A program made the translations under genes and the position numbers. From contig CM046851.1 in NCBI GenBank assembly GCA_025618425.1, positions 558,001 to 622,000 of the forward strand: a stretch of 64,000 nt of DNA, given 5' to 3'. A model generated the notes under the pieces. That model searched no databases. It had not been told where the DNA came from and worked only from the letters and a program-made list of their open reading frames with translations. Origin of the DNA: Heliocidaris tuberculata. Taxonomy: Eukaryota; Echinodermata; Echinoidea; Camarodonta; Echinometridae. Positions 1 to 11,400 of the stretch are shown one piece after another (position 1 is the stretch's first letter; each line of letters opens with the position of its first letter).

Positions 1-218
1 ATAAGGTGGATTCAGAGGAGGGGTGGCAGCGGAGGGGCGCAAGCGTGACCGCTGTCTTAATTTTCTTTTTTTTACACTTAATTTTCTTCGAGTGTGCCCT
101 CGGCCTAAAATGTGCGCACTCCTGCCAAGTCTAGTTTGAGAGCCCCTTTCTGTTTTTGCTTGTTAAGGATTCTAGACAATAGCCGCAATCATATCCGCCA
201 TTAGAACTTACCTCAGTT

Positions 219-345
219 CAGTGGCGTACCCAGGATTTTTCAAAGGGGGGGGGGGGGTTTTTTTTTACTCCAAATAACACCAAAGGGGGGGGGGGGGGTG
301 TTTGAACACCTAAAACACCCAAAACACCCCCTCGGTACGCGCATG
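219..345. mobile_element. 127-bp hAT-like MITE
   Basis: The ends are similar inverted repeats: CAGTGGCGTACCCAGG on the left, and CATGCGCGTACCGAGG when the right end is read on the minus strand. The flanks are CCTCAGTT (211-218) and CCTCAGTC (346-353), an 8-bp target duplication with one mismatch, as expected for hAT elements. The interior is only poly-G, poly-T and AC-rich sequence with no coding potential, so it is non-autonomous. Family assignment is inferred from TIR and TSD size. Confidence 0.6.
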
Positions 346-875
346 CCTCAGTCGTTTCGATACTGCTTGTTCATGATGGACTGACATGCTAAATCAAAAT
401 CAGAAAACTTATATTAAAATAAGGCCTATACATGTATATCAAAGGAAAAAGCTTAGCTTTTAATCAAATTCGTTTGATATTATTTTTACTCATATAAAAC
501 ACGTCTCAGTTCACAACTTTAAACACAATTTTAATCCAATGAATATTTGAACTCTCAAACATATATGTTCAAATGTGAATAGAATATAATTTAAAAAAAA
601 TACTCGCACGAGGGACACGTCGAGAATATTATATTCAAAATGAATAGAAAAAAATATATTATTCATTCGGATATTTGTTGGTACAATCTACGATATTAAA
701 GATGACTTGAGTTTCAGTCAAATTGATAATTTCGGGTTCAAAATTATTGATCAACAACAAACAAATAAATAGGTTGTCACGGCAGTGCGGTGGTAAATTA
801 ATTTTGCAAATCGCGACAAATGCTGTTGATTTTGTAATATTATGTTGTTTTTAAACTATCCGTGCTTTTTTGTAG

Positions 876-1536
876 GGAGTATGTTCCTGTCCCCAGCCAC
901 GGTCCTTGGTTAAGGCCTCTATGCATGCAGTCAGCAACTCAGGTGGTCTCGTGTTCTTTAGAGGCTTCATGCTCTACGACACACAGATGATCATGAAGAG
1001 AGCCGAACGACATCCGATAACCGCCGAACTACATCAGATGGACGCCGAACGAAGTCCGACAATCGCCGAGGAACCTTTTGACCCCATCAATAAATGAGTT
1101 GGTCTTTGAAGCTAGCTCTTTGTATGGTCTATAGTAATATATGAAACTTCTAAAGTATCATGATGAGATCATGTCCAGACACCTGTTCATAAAACTTGTT
1201 ATTAATTACAAGTTATGATAACTGTCATAAGATACATACATGACATATGAAATTGTATTTGATGCTTGTGCAAATTTGTGATAGAACCGCGACAGTTTTA
1301 TTCATAAAAAGCTCTCTAAAATAGGGTCGAGACAGATTCATACATGATGGGTTTTGTTGTTTTTGTTGTAAGCCCATGCAGTCACACATGACTTAAATTA
1401 CATATGTCTCCCTTTCTCTTTCTTTATCACACACATTCTGTCACTCTTCCTGTCTCTTCTCAACAGTGCAATGAGAATCTACATAGACACCGCCATATCC
1501 AGTTTCATCTACATCGCTGCCTTCCTTGCCAGCTGA
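876..1536 (+). CDS. GHITM: GHITM/TMBIM5-like 3' exons, partial and disrupted
   Basis: Two terminal exons resemble growth-hormone-inducible transmembrane protein, a mitochondrial inner-membrane BAX-inhibitor-like protein. Exon 876-1093 follows a TTTTTGTAG acceptor. Read in two frames it gives SMFLSPATVLG, then GGLVFFRGFMLYDTQ and MIMKRAE, ending in DPIN, which matches the family's SMFL..TV, GGLV.F..FLLYDTQ, IKRAE and DPIN blocks. Exon 1467-1536 gives AMRIYIDTAISSFIYIAAFLAS and a stop, matching the family tail IYMDT. Two lesions stand out. An extra T at 910-911 shifts the frame and would stop at 911-913. The expected donor at 1094 reads ATGAGT instead of GTGAGT, so unspliced reading stops at 1095-1097. 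The segment between KRAE and DPIN is longer than usual and holds an imperfect direct duplication of about 40 bp. Upstream exons lie outside the window. It could be a decaying gene or consensus errors in a live one. Confidence 0.6.
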
Positions 1537-2026
1537 GGACGAGCTGGACGAGGAAGAGGTAGAGAAGGAGGAGGAGGAGGAGGAGGAAAGGAAGGAGAAA
1601 ACAAAACAGTGTCTGATGAGAAAACTGAGAGACGATGGCGGTACCGTTCCCGAAAGCTCCTGAAGCGCTTTAGGAGAAAACGTAGCTGAGCGGAGAAAAA
1701 AAAAAAAAAAAAAAAAAAAAATGACAAAATCATTGATGAGAGAAAGTCGCCACCTGTACTGGAAAATGATTGTCTTCTCGACCTACCTGTCAAACTAAGG
1801 AAAACTGAAATATATATATTTTTTTTTGATAGATTAAATTAAGCGTTTGATATCCTACAAGTAACTGAAAATGAACCAATTCTTCTTGTGATTTATGTAT
1901 AATATCAATACAAAGAAAAATTTTCATATAATGTTGTTCTTACAGTAAGTTTCTTTATTTGTTATGGGCATTCCAAACACAGGCTTTGCTTTCCGGGTTT
2001 TCGCCTCCTTCTGTTTTCGGGGTAAC
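1537..2026. other. Spacer with purine-rich tracts
   Basis: Downstream of the GHITM stop there is a GGA/GAG-rich stretch (about 1557-1600) and a run of about 29 A (about 1694-1722). No gene is supported. This stretch may include GHITM 3' UTR. Confidence 0.4.
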
Positions 2027-2291
2027 CTCGCTAGTCATAAGGACCGCTATTCATAAGGACAACTTATTCATAAGGATCGCTATCCATAACGCGTGACTAA
2101 AATGAATAGCGGTTTTGTATGAATAGCGGTCCTTCTACGTAGCGAGCTAACCATAGACAAATTACCTCGCTATTCATAGGGACTTCCTTTCATAAGGACC
2201 ACTATTCTTAACTATTCATAAGGACCGCTATTCATAACGCGTGTTAAATGAATAGCAGTTTCTATGAATAGCGGTCCTTATGAATAGCGAG
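2027..2291. repeat. Tandem pair of hairpin repeats
   Basis: The block is built from CGCTATTCATAAGGACC-like arms and their reverse complements. Unit 1 covers about 2027-2148 and unit 2 about 2166-2291. Each unit starts CCTCGCTA, passes a CATAACGCGTG centre followed by inverted ATGAATAGCGG, and ends TAGCGAG. The whole block is also an imperfect inverted repeat. It has the look of a fold-back MITE inserted twice in tandem; I do not recognise the family. Confidence 0.7.
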
Positions 2292-2645
2292 TGGACCCCA
2301 GACTGTAGAATGACGACTGTACGTTATGCTTCAAAATGAAAACGCACCATATGTTAGCTATAAGTATAACCATTTGGAATGTTGGCTGAGATATATATTG
2401 AGAATCGTTTTAAACTCACGGCAACACTAATCAACGTAACAAAGTATAGCTCGCACGATCGAGTCTACAAAAAAAAAATAATGATGTCACTTAGGGCTAG
2501 GGAGCGAATCCTAAATTTTCATGTTGTGCCATATTATATGGCTTTATAATAAAGAAAATAATGTAGTCACGCTCAATGTTTTGAGTTCATAAATATCCAT
2601 CAGAATTTGCAACTTAAATCAGTAACTGTGTTTGCCTTTGGCACT

Positions 2646-2695
2646 GAAGAAGAAGAGAAAAGGAGAAGAAGAAGAAAAAAGGAGAAGGAGAAGAA

Positions 2696-2727
<32 letters not shown>

Positions 2728-3060
2728 AGAAGAAGAGGAAGAGGAAGAAGAAGAAGAAGAAGAAGAAGAAGAAGAAGAAGAAGAAGAAGAAGAAGGAGAA
2801 GGAGAAATAAAAGGAGAAGGAAAATTAGAAGGAGAAGGAGAAGAAGAAGACGGAGGATCGATGAAAAGAAGAAGAAGAAGAAGAAGAAGAAGAAGAAGAA
2901 GAAGAAGAAGAAGAAGAAGAAGAAGAAGAAGAAGAAGAAGAAGAAGAAGAAGGAGGAGGAGGAGGAGGAGGAGGAGGAAGCGGAGGAGGAGGAGGAGATG
3001 GAAAAGGAAAATGAGAAGGAGAAGAAGGAGAAGAAGAAGAGGAAGAAGAAGAAGACGGAA
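2646..3060. repeat. GAA/GGA polypurine microsatellite, ~415 bp
   Basis: Almost pure purine on the plus strand, mostly GAA triplets (the longest clean run about 2868-2950) with GGA blocks around 2950-2997. Open frames across it encode only poly-Lys, poly-Arg or poly-Glu and are artefacts of the repeat. Long GAA tracts can form triplex DNA. Confidence 0.9.
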
Positions 3061-3385
3061 GAATTTACTTTTTTAGGCCTTTTTCTTTCACCATTTGTTT
3101 ATCTTGGACACCCTACACGATAGAATAGAACGTACCGAAGCGAAGCAGCTTGATCGAAATTAATTTTCGAAAAGAAAGGTAACTTAATATTTACTTGTAA
3201 CTTCTGATAAATCTATTTAATGAAATTGATCTATTGATATGACGGGTGAATTTCTACAACGAATAAATGAAAACTGTTGATAGAAACACGGGTACTCACA
3301 ATTTTTTTTAAAGTTCTCAATGCTGTCCCATATGCTGGGAAATATGTAGTGTTTATAATATTTGTGTGGAAGAAAGGAAGCGGCC

Positions 3386-3815
3386 CACTCATACTAGGCC
3401 CTTGGCCTTGCCTATGTGTGGGACTGTGTCCAACATTCACTATTGCAGCAGTAAAAAACAGACAACAAAATTGTTCTAAGCAAGATTGAATTTTCTTAAA
3501 TTTGCTAGATTACCTGATTCAGGAACTCTTCAACTCTTACACTTTATGCGAGGTTATTGGAGATAATCTTACTGTGCCACAAATTTGGGGATTCAGAATT
3601 GAAATTGACATTTTTATTAATTATTTTCCTCTCGTGTATCAGTTATCTGATACCTCCAATAACCTTGCATAAGTGTGAGTGCTCGTGTATGAATGATTTA
3701 GACAGGAAAAAGGCCCGCTGATACAAAAACTATTGAAGCCTATTCTTATTCACCTTTAAAAGCTAGTCTGGAGTACAAGGTTATCTTGAGATAAGCTTGT
3801 AGTACATGTATAAGT
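3386..3815 (+). repeat. Segmental duplication, copy A
   Basis: This stretch is repeated in the same orientation at 4183-5333. Both copies share TGTCCAACATTCACT, the AACAGACAACAAAATTG block, CTAGATTACCTGATTCA, a GGGGATTCAGAATTGAAA block, and at the end ATTGAAGCCTATTC followed by GATAAGCTTGTA. Copy A has extra sequence around 3540-3570 and 3636-3680 and lacks the transposon found in copy B. Confidence 0.8.
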
Positions 3816-4182
3816 GGAAGCGGCCTGCCGCTGTGCGCTGGCGATGAGGGACGCGGACCTCACTCATCGGCCCATACGCATGATACGTGCCCTTTACTAC
3901 ATCGTCAATTTGACAAATTTAGTCTGGCACCTGGGGACGATTTTGTTACTGGGGGTGCTGTGTGTGAGCAAAAAAAAAGGTCCTCAGCATTTTGGGGTCT
4001 CTTTTTAAGTCCGAAAATCTCTGACAAGCAAAAAAAAAAAAAAAAAAAAAAGGTCCTCAGTGTTTTAGGGTCTCTTTTTAACTACTTTTTAGCTACAGCA
4101 CCCACAGCATCCTCAGCCTTCTAGGGGGTGCTGCAGCACCCCCAGCACCCCCGGCTCCCAGGGGCCTGAATGTAGTGTCAAC

Positions 4183-5333
4183 CTCACTCATGGGCCCTTG
4201 CCTATGTGGGACTGTGTCCAACATTCACTGTTGCAGCAGTCAAAAACAGACAACAAAATTGCTCTAAGCAAGATTTAATTTTCTTAAATTTGCTAGATTA
4301 CCTGATTCATAGACTCTTCCACTCTTACTGTGCCACAAATTAGGGGATTCAGAATTGAAAGTGAAATTTTAAATAATTATTTTCCTCTCCTGTATGAATG
4401 ATCTAGCCTGGAAAAGGGCCTGCTGATACCAGGGCTGCCAACTCTCACGCATTGAGCGTGAGACTCACGCAATTCACCCAATTCTGACTGTCTCACTCTG
4501 ATAAACAAATTCTCAAGCTGAACCCCCAAAATATAAAGTAACAAAAAAAAAAACTCTCCAAAATCTCTGATATTCCAAATATTCAATATGCCCAAGGCCT
4601 TTCGAGATTTTCCCGTGGGCACAAAGCAAAGCTTAACCAATGAAAATCATTTTCGGTAGTGCGCAAAGATTGGATTGGATTGGATTACGATTGGTTATAC
4701 TGCGTGTATGTATATACGTGTGACGACTATGATGAGTGTAACTAGATGGCTGGACTGACATGGCTTTGGCGCGGCAGCCCGCCCGGGGTCCCAGCCCGGC
4801 CGCGCTGCATACGTGGCTCAGCAGAGTTTGCCGTCGATCGTACACCAACGTAATAGCCAGCACATCCCTCTACGGCCGGACAGCAGGATCTTTAATTTAA
4901 GTTTAACTCTTGAAATTCGTATTAAAAATCATACAGTAACAAATCTGGAACTTTGTAATTTTTCATGGTCAGTAAACTACATGTGGCATTAAGAACAATG
5001 TAACCTATTTATTACTTATTCAATTCAATTTTAATAGTAAATTAATATTAATGCTGCTTTGGCTATGACTGTGTACGTGTTGAAATCATGACTAAAGTAT
5101 GCACCAGATTGCACCATTTAAAATGTAAAATTGTCAAAGCTCCCTACCGTGGAAGGGGGGACACCCCCCCTTCCACCCCTCGTTCGCTTCGCTCCCTCGC
5201 AATGTCTCACTCTAAACTCTCACTCAAGGTTGGCAGCCCTGTGATACACACAATAGCTATTGAAGCCTATTCACCCATAAAAGAGCTAGTCTGAGTACAA
5301 GGTTATCTTCAGATAAGCTTGTACATGTATAAG
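4183..5333 (+). repeat. Segmental duplication, copy B, split by a transposon
   Basis: This is the second copy of the 3386-3815 segment. It is colinear with copy A up to the GCTGATAC sequence at 4422-4429, interrupted by an 812-bp inverted-repeat element, then resumes at 5242. It ends about 120 bp before the ZDHHC6 start codon, so any ZDHHC6 promoter or 5' UTR may overlap it. The 3816-4182 spacer between the copies contains poly-A runs and CAGCACCCC-type repeats and no gene. Confidence 0.75.
4430..5241. mobile_element. 812-bp non-autonomous DNA transposon
   Basis: The ends are perfect 13-bp inverted repeats, CAGGGCTGCCAAC and GTTGGCAGCCCTG, and internal sequence just inside is also related (ACTCTCAC near both ends). 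The flanks are TGATAC at 4424-4429 and TGATAC at 5242-5247, while copy A of the surrounding duplication has a single TGATAC at the same place. Inside are four direct ATTGG-type motifs (4672-4700), a GC-rich stretch (about 4768-4805) and an IR of GGAAGGGGGG with CCCCCCCTTCC (about 5150-5176). There is no transposase. A 6-bp TSD is unusual for hAT, so I leave the superfamily open. Confidence 0.75.
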
Positions 5334-5455
5334 TGTGTTAACCTTAGACATGTTAGATTTCTAATTATATTGAGAAATAAGTTCACTGTGCCTTATTTAT
5401 TTGTCAATTTGCTGCAAGGTTTGACTTTTTGAGTGTCCACCACAAACCAGCCATC

Positions 5456-8400
5456 ATGTGCTTTGGACCTCTGCGCTCATTGCGGCAGCTCTGCCATTGG
5501 GGTCCTTTCATCGCAATATTTCTCATGCTCTACATCACCTCAAATGCCGTCATCTGCGCCCTTGCTGTGTGGCCGCCATTGAAGGAAGATCCTCTCAGTG
5601 TAGCTCATTGTGCTATGCTGGTGATATGGTGTTCCATCATCTTCTATCACTACTTCTATGCAATGTTTCTTGGACCAGGCTTTGTTTCCAAAGGCTGGAA
5701 ACCGGTAGGTATTGGTCTCTTCTTTTATGTAAAGCAGGGTGTAGTTCAGCTTATATTACAAATTCATGAATTGAAACTGCCAGTAAACAAATTACACAGA
5801 TCTCCTTGCACATTTGCAAATTTACAGCTTTACACTTGAATAAAATTAGCAGGTAATTTTAAAGAAAATTGTTGAATAAGGAAAAGAATAAAGATCCTAA
5901 CTTTTCTAACGGCTAGAATTGGGTGGAAAATGAAGAATCAGAGAAATAGGTGTGTGAAAGGTTGAATACAACCAAACAAGAAAATTGCATTGTATGAAAG
6001 TTTGAGAATTGATCTTGAACTATTTATATGTGAAATGGTGAATTGGTCATTCATCTGTGATTTGATTGTGGACAAGTTAGAGGGGATGCCAGAAACAAGA
6101 CTGGCTTGATAATAAGTAATTTTGTATGACAAATTTCTATTAAAATGTAAGTGAAGAGATAATTATACCTTCTTGCTTTGTGACTGCAGGGGGGTGTTTC
6201 ATAAAGCTGTTTGTAAAGTTACGCATGACTTTACGAATGACTCAAATATGACAAGCCAGATGGGATGCTCAATCATTTTTAACTGCATCAACTTAAAGTT
6301 GAACTGTGAAGATGTAGATTAACATTCTTATTATAACAAACATTTTTAATGCAAAGTATATTTTTTGTTGCCATAATTTAATTGAAGTTATGGGAAATAC
6401 AGTCAAACTTTGTTAAAACATCAGGAAAAACTTTGGGCATCCTATCTGGCACTTCATATTCAAGTCGTTCGTAAAGTCTTACATAATTTACAAACAGCTT
6501 TATGAAACACACCCCAGGACTGATTATGATTTTGAATTCATATTATTCATGTGTTCTTCCAGGAGAAGCCAGAGCATGAGAAATACCTTCAATATTGTCA
6601 GTTCTGTGAAGGGTTCAAAGCTCCGAGGGCTCATCATTGTAGATATTGTAAAAGGTAAGCCACGCTTTAAAAAAAAAAAGATATCATTTTTAATCTTTTA
6701 TGATTTTATAAACAAGGATAGTACTTGCAAACTTGTGCCCTTTGTGAATAACACTGATTGTTTATTGTGATGATAAAACTCAGATCCAATATGTGAGATG
6801 CATGTCACCACAGGAAGGTATAGAATTATTAGCATAAAATAGACCGGTTTGGTTATGTATTCAAATTTTATACATACCTTTCAAACAAAGGTTGTTCTTG
6901 ACAACCTGAAAGCTTGCTGGAGGCTTGCCAGTAACAAGTAATGCATGCAAACTGGATTCCAAGCATTGAGGCTCATTTATAAAAAGCAGGTTAATGAAAT
7001 AGCTCGTCACTAGGTGCTCAGAGAAGAAATGTGCATAAATTTTATACATTACAGAACCGTTCTATTCAGGCAGTTCAATATATATTTGTAATAGTTTATT
7101 AATCCTCATTGCAATCTCTTCTTCATTTGTGACTAATGTTATTAGTAAAAAATCTTATTGCAGACTTCAAAGTTACAATTTACTAGAAATACATGGAGTT
7201 GAGCAGATTAAATTCTGTTCATTTTCCATATCTCTCATGTCTGTTTGTCTCTCTTTGCCTTTTTATTTTGTCTTTCTCCATACTCTGTCCACCTTTCTCT
7301 CTTTCTGTCTGTATCTGTTTCATTTAACCCTGCTCTCTTTCTGTTGCTGCCTTTCTATATCGGCCTTTATCTTTCTTACATTCCTCCTTTATCTCCATTT
7401 CCCTCCTCTCTCTCTCCCTCTCTCGTCTGTCTCTCTGTCTGCCTCGCTCTCTCTCTTTTGTCTGTCTCTCTGCCTCTCTCTCTCTTCCTCGTTTGTCTCT
7501 CTGCCTCTCTCTATCTCTCTTTTCCTGGTCTGTCTCTCTGTCTGCCATGCTCTCTCTATCTCTCTCTCCCTCTATGTCTGTCTTTCTGTCTGCCTTTATC
7601 TATCTCTCTCCCTCTTTCTCTCTCTCTCTCTCTCTCTCGCATGCGCCCTCCCTTTCTCTCCCTCCTATCTCTTTATCTTCCTCCCTCTCTGTCTTTTTCT
7701 CTCTCTGTCTCTATCTCTGTCTCTCTCTGTTTATCTAATGAACAGATGTGTAATGAAAATGGATCATCACTGTCCATGGATAAACACCTGTTGTGGTCAC
7801 TTTAACCACGCCCACTTCACAAACTTCCTCATCTTTGCAGTACTGGGGTGTGGGCATGGAGCGATCGTCTGCATATATACTCTCTATATACAAGTCTTTC
7901 AAATGGTACTGGTAGGTATGGTTTTTGTTTTTAAATGTTGATCCTCACTAACAAGGTCCTCTATGTCTTTGGCTATGAAATCTGGCCCAGAGCTTCTGCC
8001 TTGATGCAGCAGTGATCATTCCATTTTTCTGATCATGATGTCAGTGTGTCATATTAATAAACATTTATTGGACCATTCATGCATGATTGCTCAGTGGTCA
8101 GTTTCTCCTTAGATTCTCCTAAGAGAGTGTTATGATTATAATTTGTATTATTTTGAAATTTATTTGATTACTATTTCTCTTTTAGAGAAGGTAGATGTCA
8201 CTTTCACATATAGCTTAAAATTTTAAGTATTACAGGTAGTATGTATTTCTCAGTAGAAAGGTGTATGATATGATGATTGAATAAAAAAAATATTTGTCTG
8301 TGTTTCTTCTCTTTCCAGTACCCCCGCAGGCGATACATGATGGAGTCCCTTCAGAATTCACCATACCTTACATTCGGCTTTGTTCATCTCATATGTGCCA

Positions 8401-11400
8401 TTCTTGCTGTTGGGTTTGCCCTGGGTGTCTGTGTAGCTGTAGGCGTTCTATTCTTTATTCAGGTAAAGCGATTATTTGAAAGGAAATCAGAGGAACACAA
8501 CAAACATTAAACATATCCAGAGTAATAACCAATTGTGAATTACAGTAACATTGCACATCAAGTCTGCTAGTATTTAAAATATTGTAACCTTTATCTGTAT
8601 CAAAGGGAAAGTCCACCCTGATGTCATATTTTAAAAATATATTAGTGATGGTTTGAAAAGATTCAATAAGAAATAAGAAAGTTGTGAAGTTTTGAATTGT
8701 AATTATTCAAACACAAATTGGCAACTCCGTGAAATATCTTGCGAGCTCCTCTCCCATTTGCCCTGTACTCCAAAAGTCATTAATTTCCATTTTCTCTGAA
8801 GAAAATATTCAATCATAAATGCACCTTATATATAATCATAACTCATATGTTTTTACACAAAACCTCTCTGAAACAAATGTATTCCTTCATCAAAAACTAA
8901 GAAAATTAAAATTTGTGAGATTTTCTGTACTGAGCAAATGGGAGAGGAGCTCTCAAGATACCTCACAGAGTTGCCAACTCAAGTGTGATTGATTACAAAT
9001 TCAAAAATTCATAAATTTATTTCTTTTCAGATTTTGCTCAAACTTTCACAAATCTGTTTCTCTCATTTTTCTAGTTTTATTAAAATCAACTTAATACCAG
9101 GATCGACTTTCCCTTTAATGTAGAATAACCCAATTATATCCACAAATACAATAATTTCAGTAGGCAGCAGGGGCCCATTTTTAAGTATGCAATCTCTGTA
9201 CCTACTTCTTGAAAGTGATTGCAGCCATGTTAAACACAGTTGAGATGATTTAAGTCCGAAAAAGTATTACCGTAGTTACAGGCTTAGGACCATTCTTGTT
9301 AACAGAGAGAATTCTTTTGTATAATCCAAAAAATGCTCTTAAAGCCTCATCAACTTTGGCCTGTTACTGTTTTGCTAGAAGTGAGTTAAAGTTTTGACAT
9401 TTGACATGCTTTAAAGAGTCTTGTAAGTTATCAAATATGTGATTTTTTTTAGGAATGATCTGTTTGAATATTTAGATGCATGATTATTGAATAAGGATAG
9501 AGTGCTCTTATTAATTATTATATCACATTATCAAGTTTTTCGACCCATTATTGATATCGTATCAGATTTGCCTTTTACACATGTCCTTTTTTGTTTCTTT
9601 TTCTTTCTTCCAGATGAAATCTATAGTTAAAAATGAGACTGGTATTGAGTCGTGGATTAAAACTAAGGTTAGTTTGAAGCTGTAAGCTGTGAGTTAGCTT
9701 TTAATACTTTCTTATTGATGGTAATTGTAAGACGTCGAAGTGGAATCTGTGATGCGCCTGTTCCTTGGCATTCAGACATTGGGACACATCCAGGATCTAG
9801 CTAGATGGAAAAAGACAAAGTTTGATTAGCCAGCCATACATTTAATCATTCCTTGTAAAAGCAATATTAAAGACACACTACATGTTTTGCCTAAAACACG
9901 TAATATTCTTACTTTACAGTAATTAGGAGCGGATGGGAAGATAATTACTCTGAAAAAGGGGTGTTCAGGAAACCTTTTTGCTCCAGCAAAAAATTCTTTG
10001 AATTGTGCACATTTTCATTAAAAGTTTTTTTTTTTAATTAAAATTTTTATTGATCAAAATCAAGCAATAATTACAATGAACAAAGATATAAACAATATCA
10101 TTAAGGCAAGTGGCAATGGAGAGATTATGTATACAAATACTTTTGTAAGTGCAAATATTTGTAAATCAACTAAACATCAATTGAAGTCTAATCTCCTCTT
10201 TCAAAAGTGAAGAGCAAGTCTACCCTTATTCTTAGCTATTCTATACTCTAAATCTTTGTTGGACTTTATGAGTGCCTTGAAACCATCCAAATTTGGGGAG
10301 ATTCCTCTGAATCTGCAAATATATACATAATTTTTAAGCACCAACAAAATTTTCATTAAAAGTTGATTTGCATCTCACAATTTTCAAACACTAGGCCAAT
10401 TCAAGGCACAGATTATAGGGGAAACCTTCATCTGGCTTATGTACCCACACCACAACTAGATTACTAAATAAATGTCATGGATGATTACAGAAAGTTTTGC
10501 TACCGGTAATGATTAGTAGACAGAGTTCTGTAGACTGTTCTTTCGTGAACATATCCTAATTATACTGACGTGCATCTTATTGTGATATTTTCTACAGGCT
10601 AACTCAAGACACAAACGTTCAGGAGGGACCTTCGTCTATCCCTACCATCTCGGCTGGAAGAAAAACATGAGGGAAGTCTTCACATGGTCTGGTATTCCGA
10701 ATGGAGATGGGGTTACCTGGAATGTTGTAGAAGGCTGTAGCCAGTACACATTAACGGTGAGTTATAACAGATTTAAGAATCTGTATTTTCCCTTCAAATT
10801 GGTGACAGTAATATTTTTCTGCTCCTGTTGCCCTGTTGAAAGTTACAAAATACCATTACATGAATGGATTTTTTTTTTTTTTTTTTTTTTTTGTTGTGGG
10901 GGGGGGGGGGGGCATTTATCCCTATCTCCTTGGTTTTATAGTTAAAAGTCTGAGGAAGATGTTTAGGGTTCTGCCATTCCAAAATAGAATGAATAGAGGG
11001 CCTAGTTGGTTTGGGGGATTCACCTCTTCAAATGAACATCTTTGAGCTGGTTTAGGTAGTTTGATTGGCTTTCATATGATATACATAGTTTAAAGTATGA
11101 ACGAGGTGGATCAAATACAAGAAATCAAGACCACCAAGGGGGTGTGGGAAGAGTGGTATCGTCTTATTTGCAAATTCCAACCCCTCTCCCTTTCTCTTGC
11201 ATTTTTTTTTCCTTCTACCATTCGGGGGGGGGGGGGGGGGGGGGGGAGGTTATTAGTGGTAAATTAGAAATTTAATTTGACAGTTCAGTTTGGCATGGCA
11301 ATTTTGGAAATTTTAAACCTCACCAAGGTAGGAGAGATATGTTTACATGGATTGCTTTATTTCTTTATATATTTCTGCTTATCATGATTTTTCAAAAATA

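Noticed and set aside
2607..3123. Overlapping 67-163 residue Lys/Arg/Glu frames
   Set aside because: They are translations of the GAA microsatellite in different phases, with no start context or domain.
7129..7740. A 270-residue Ser/Leu-rich frame
   Set aside because: Only the last part (from 7746) is ZDHHC6 exon 3; the rest is the CT repeat and polypyrimidine tract of intron 2.
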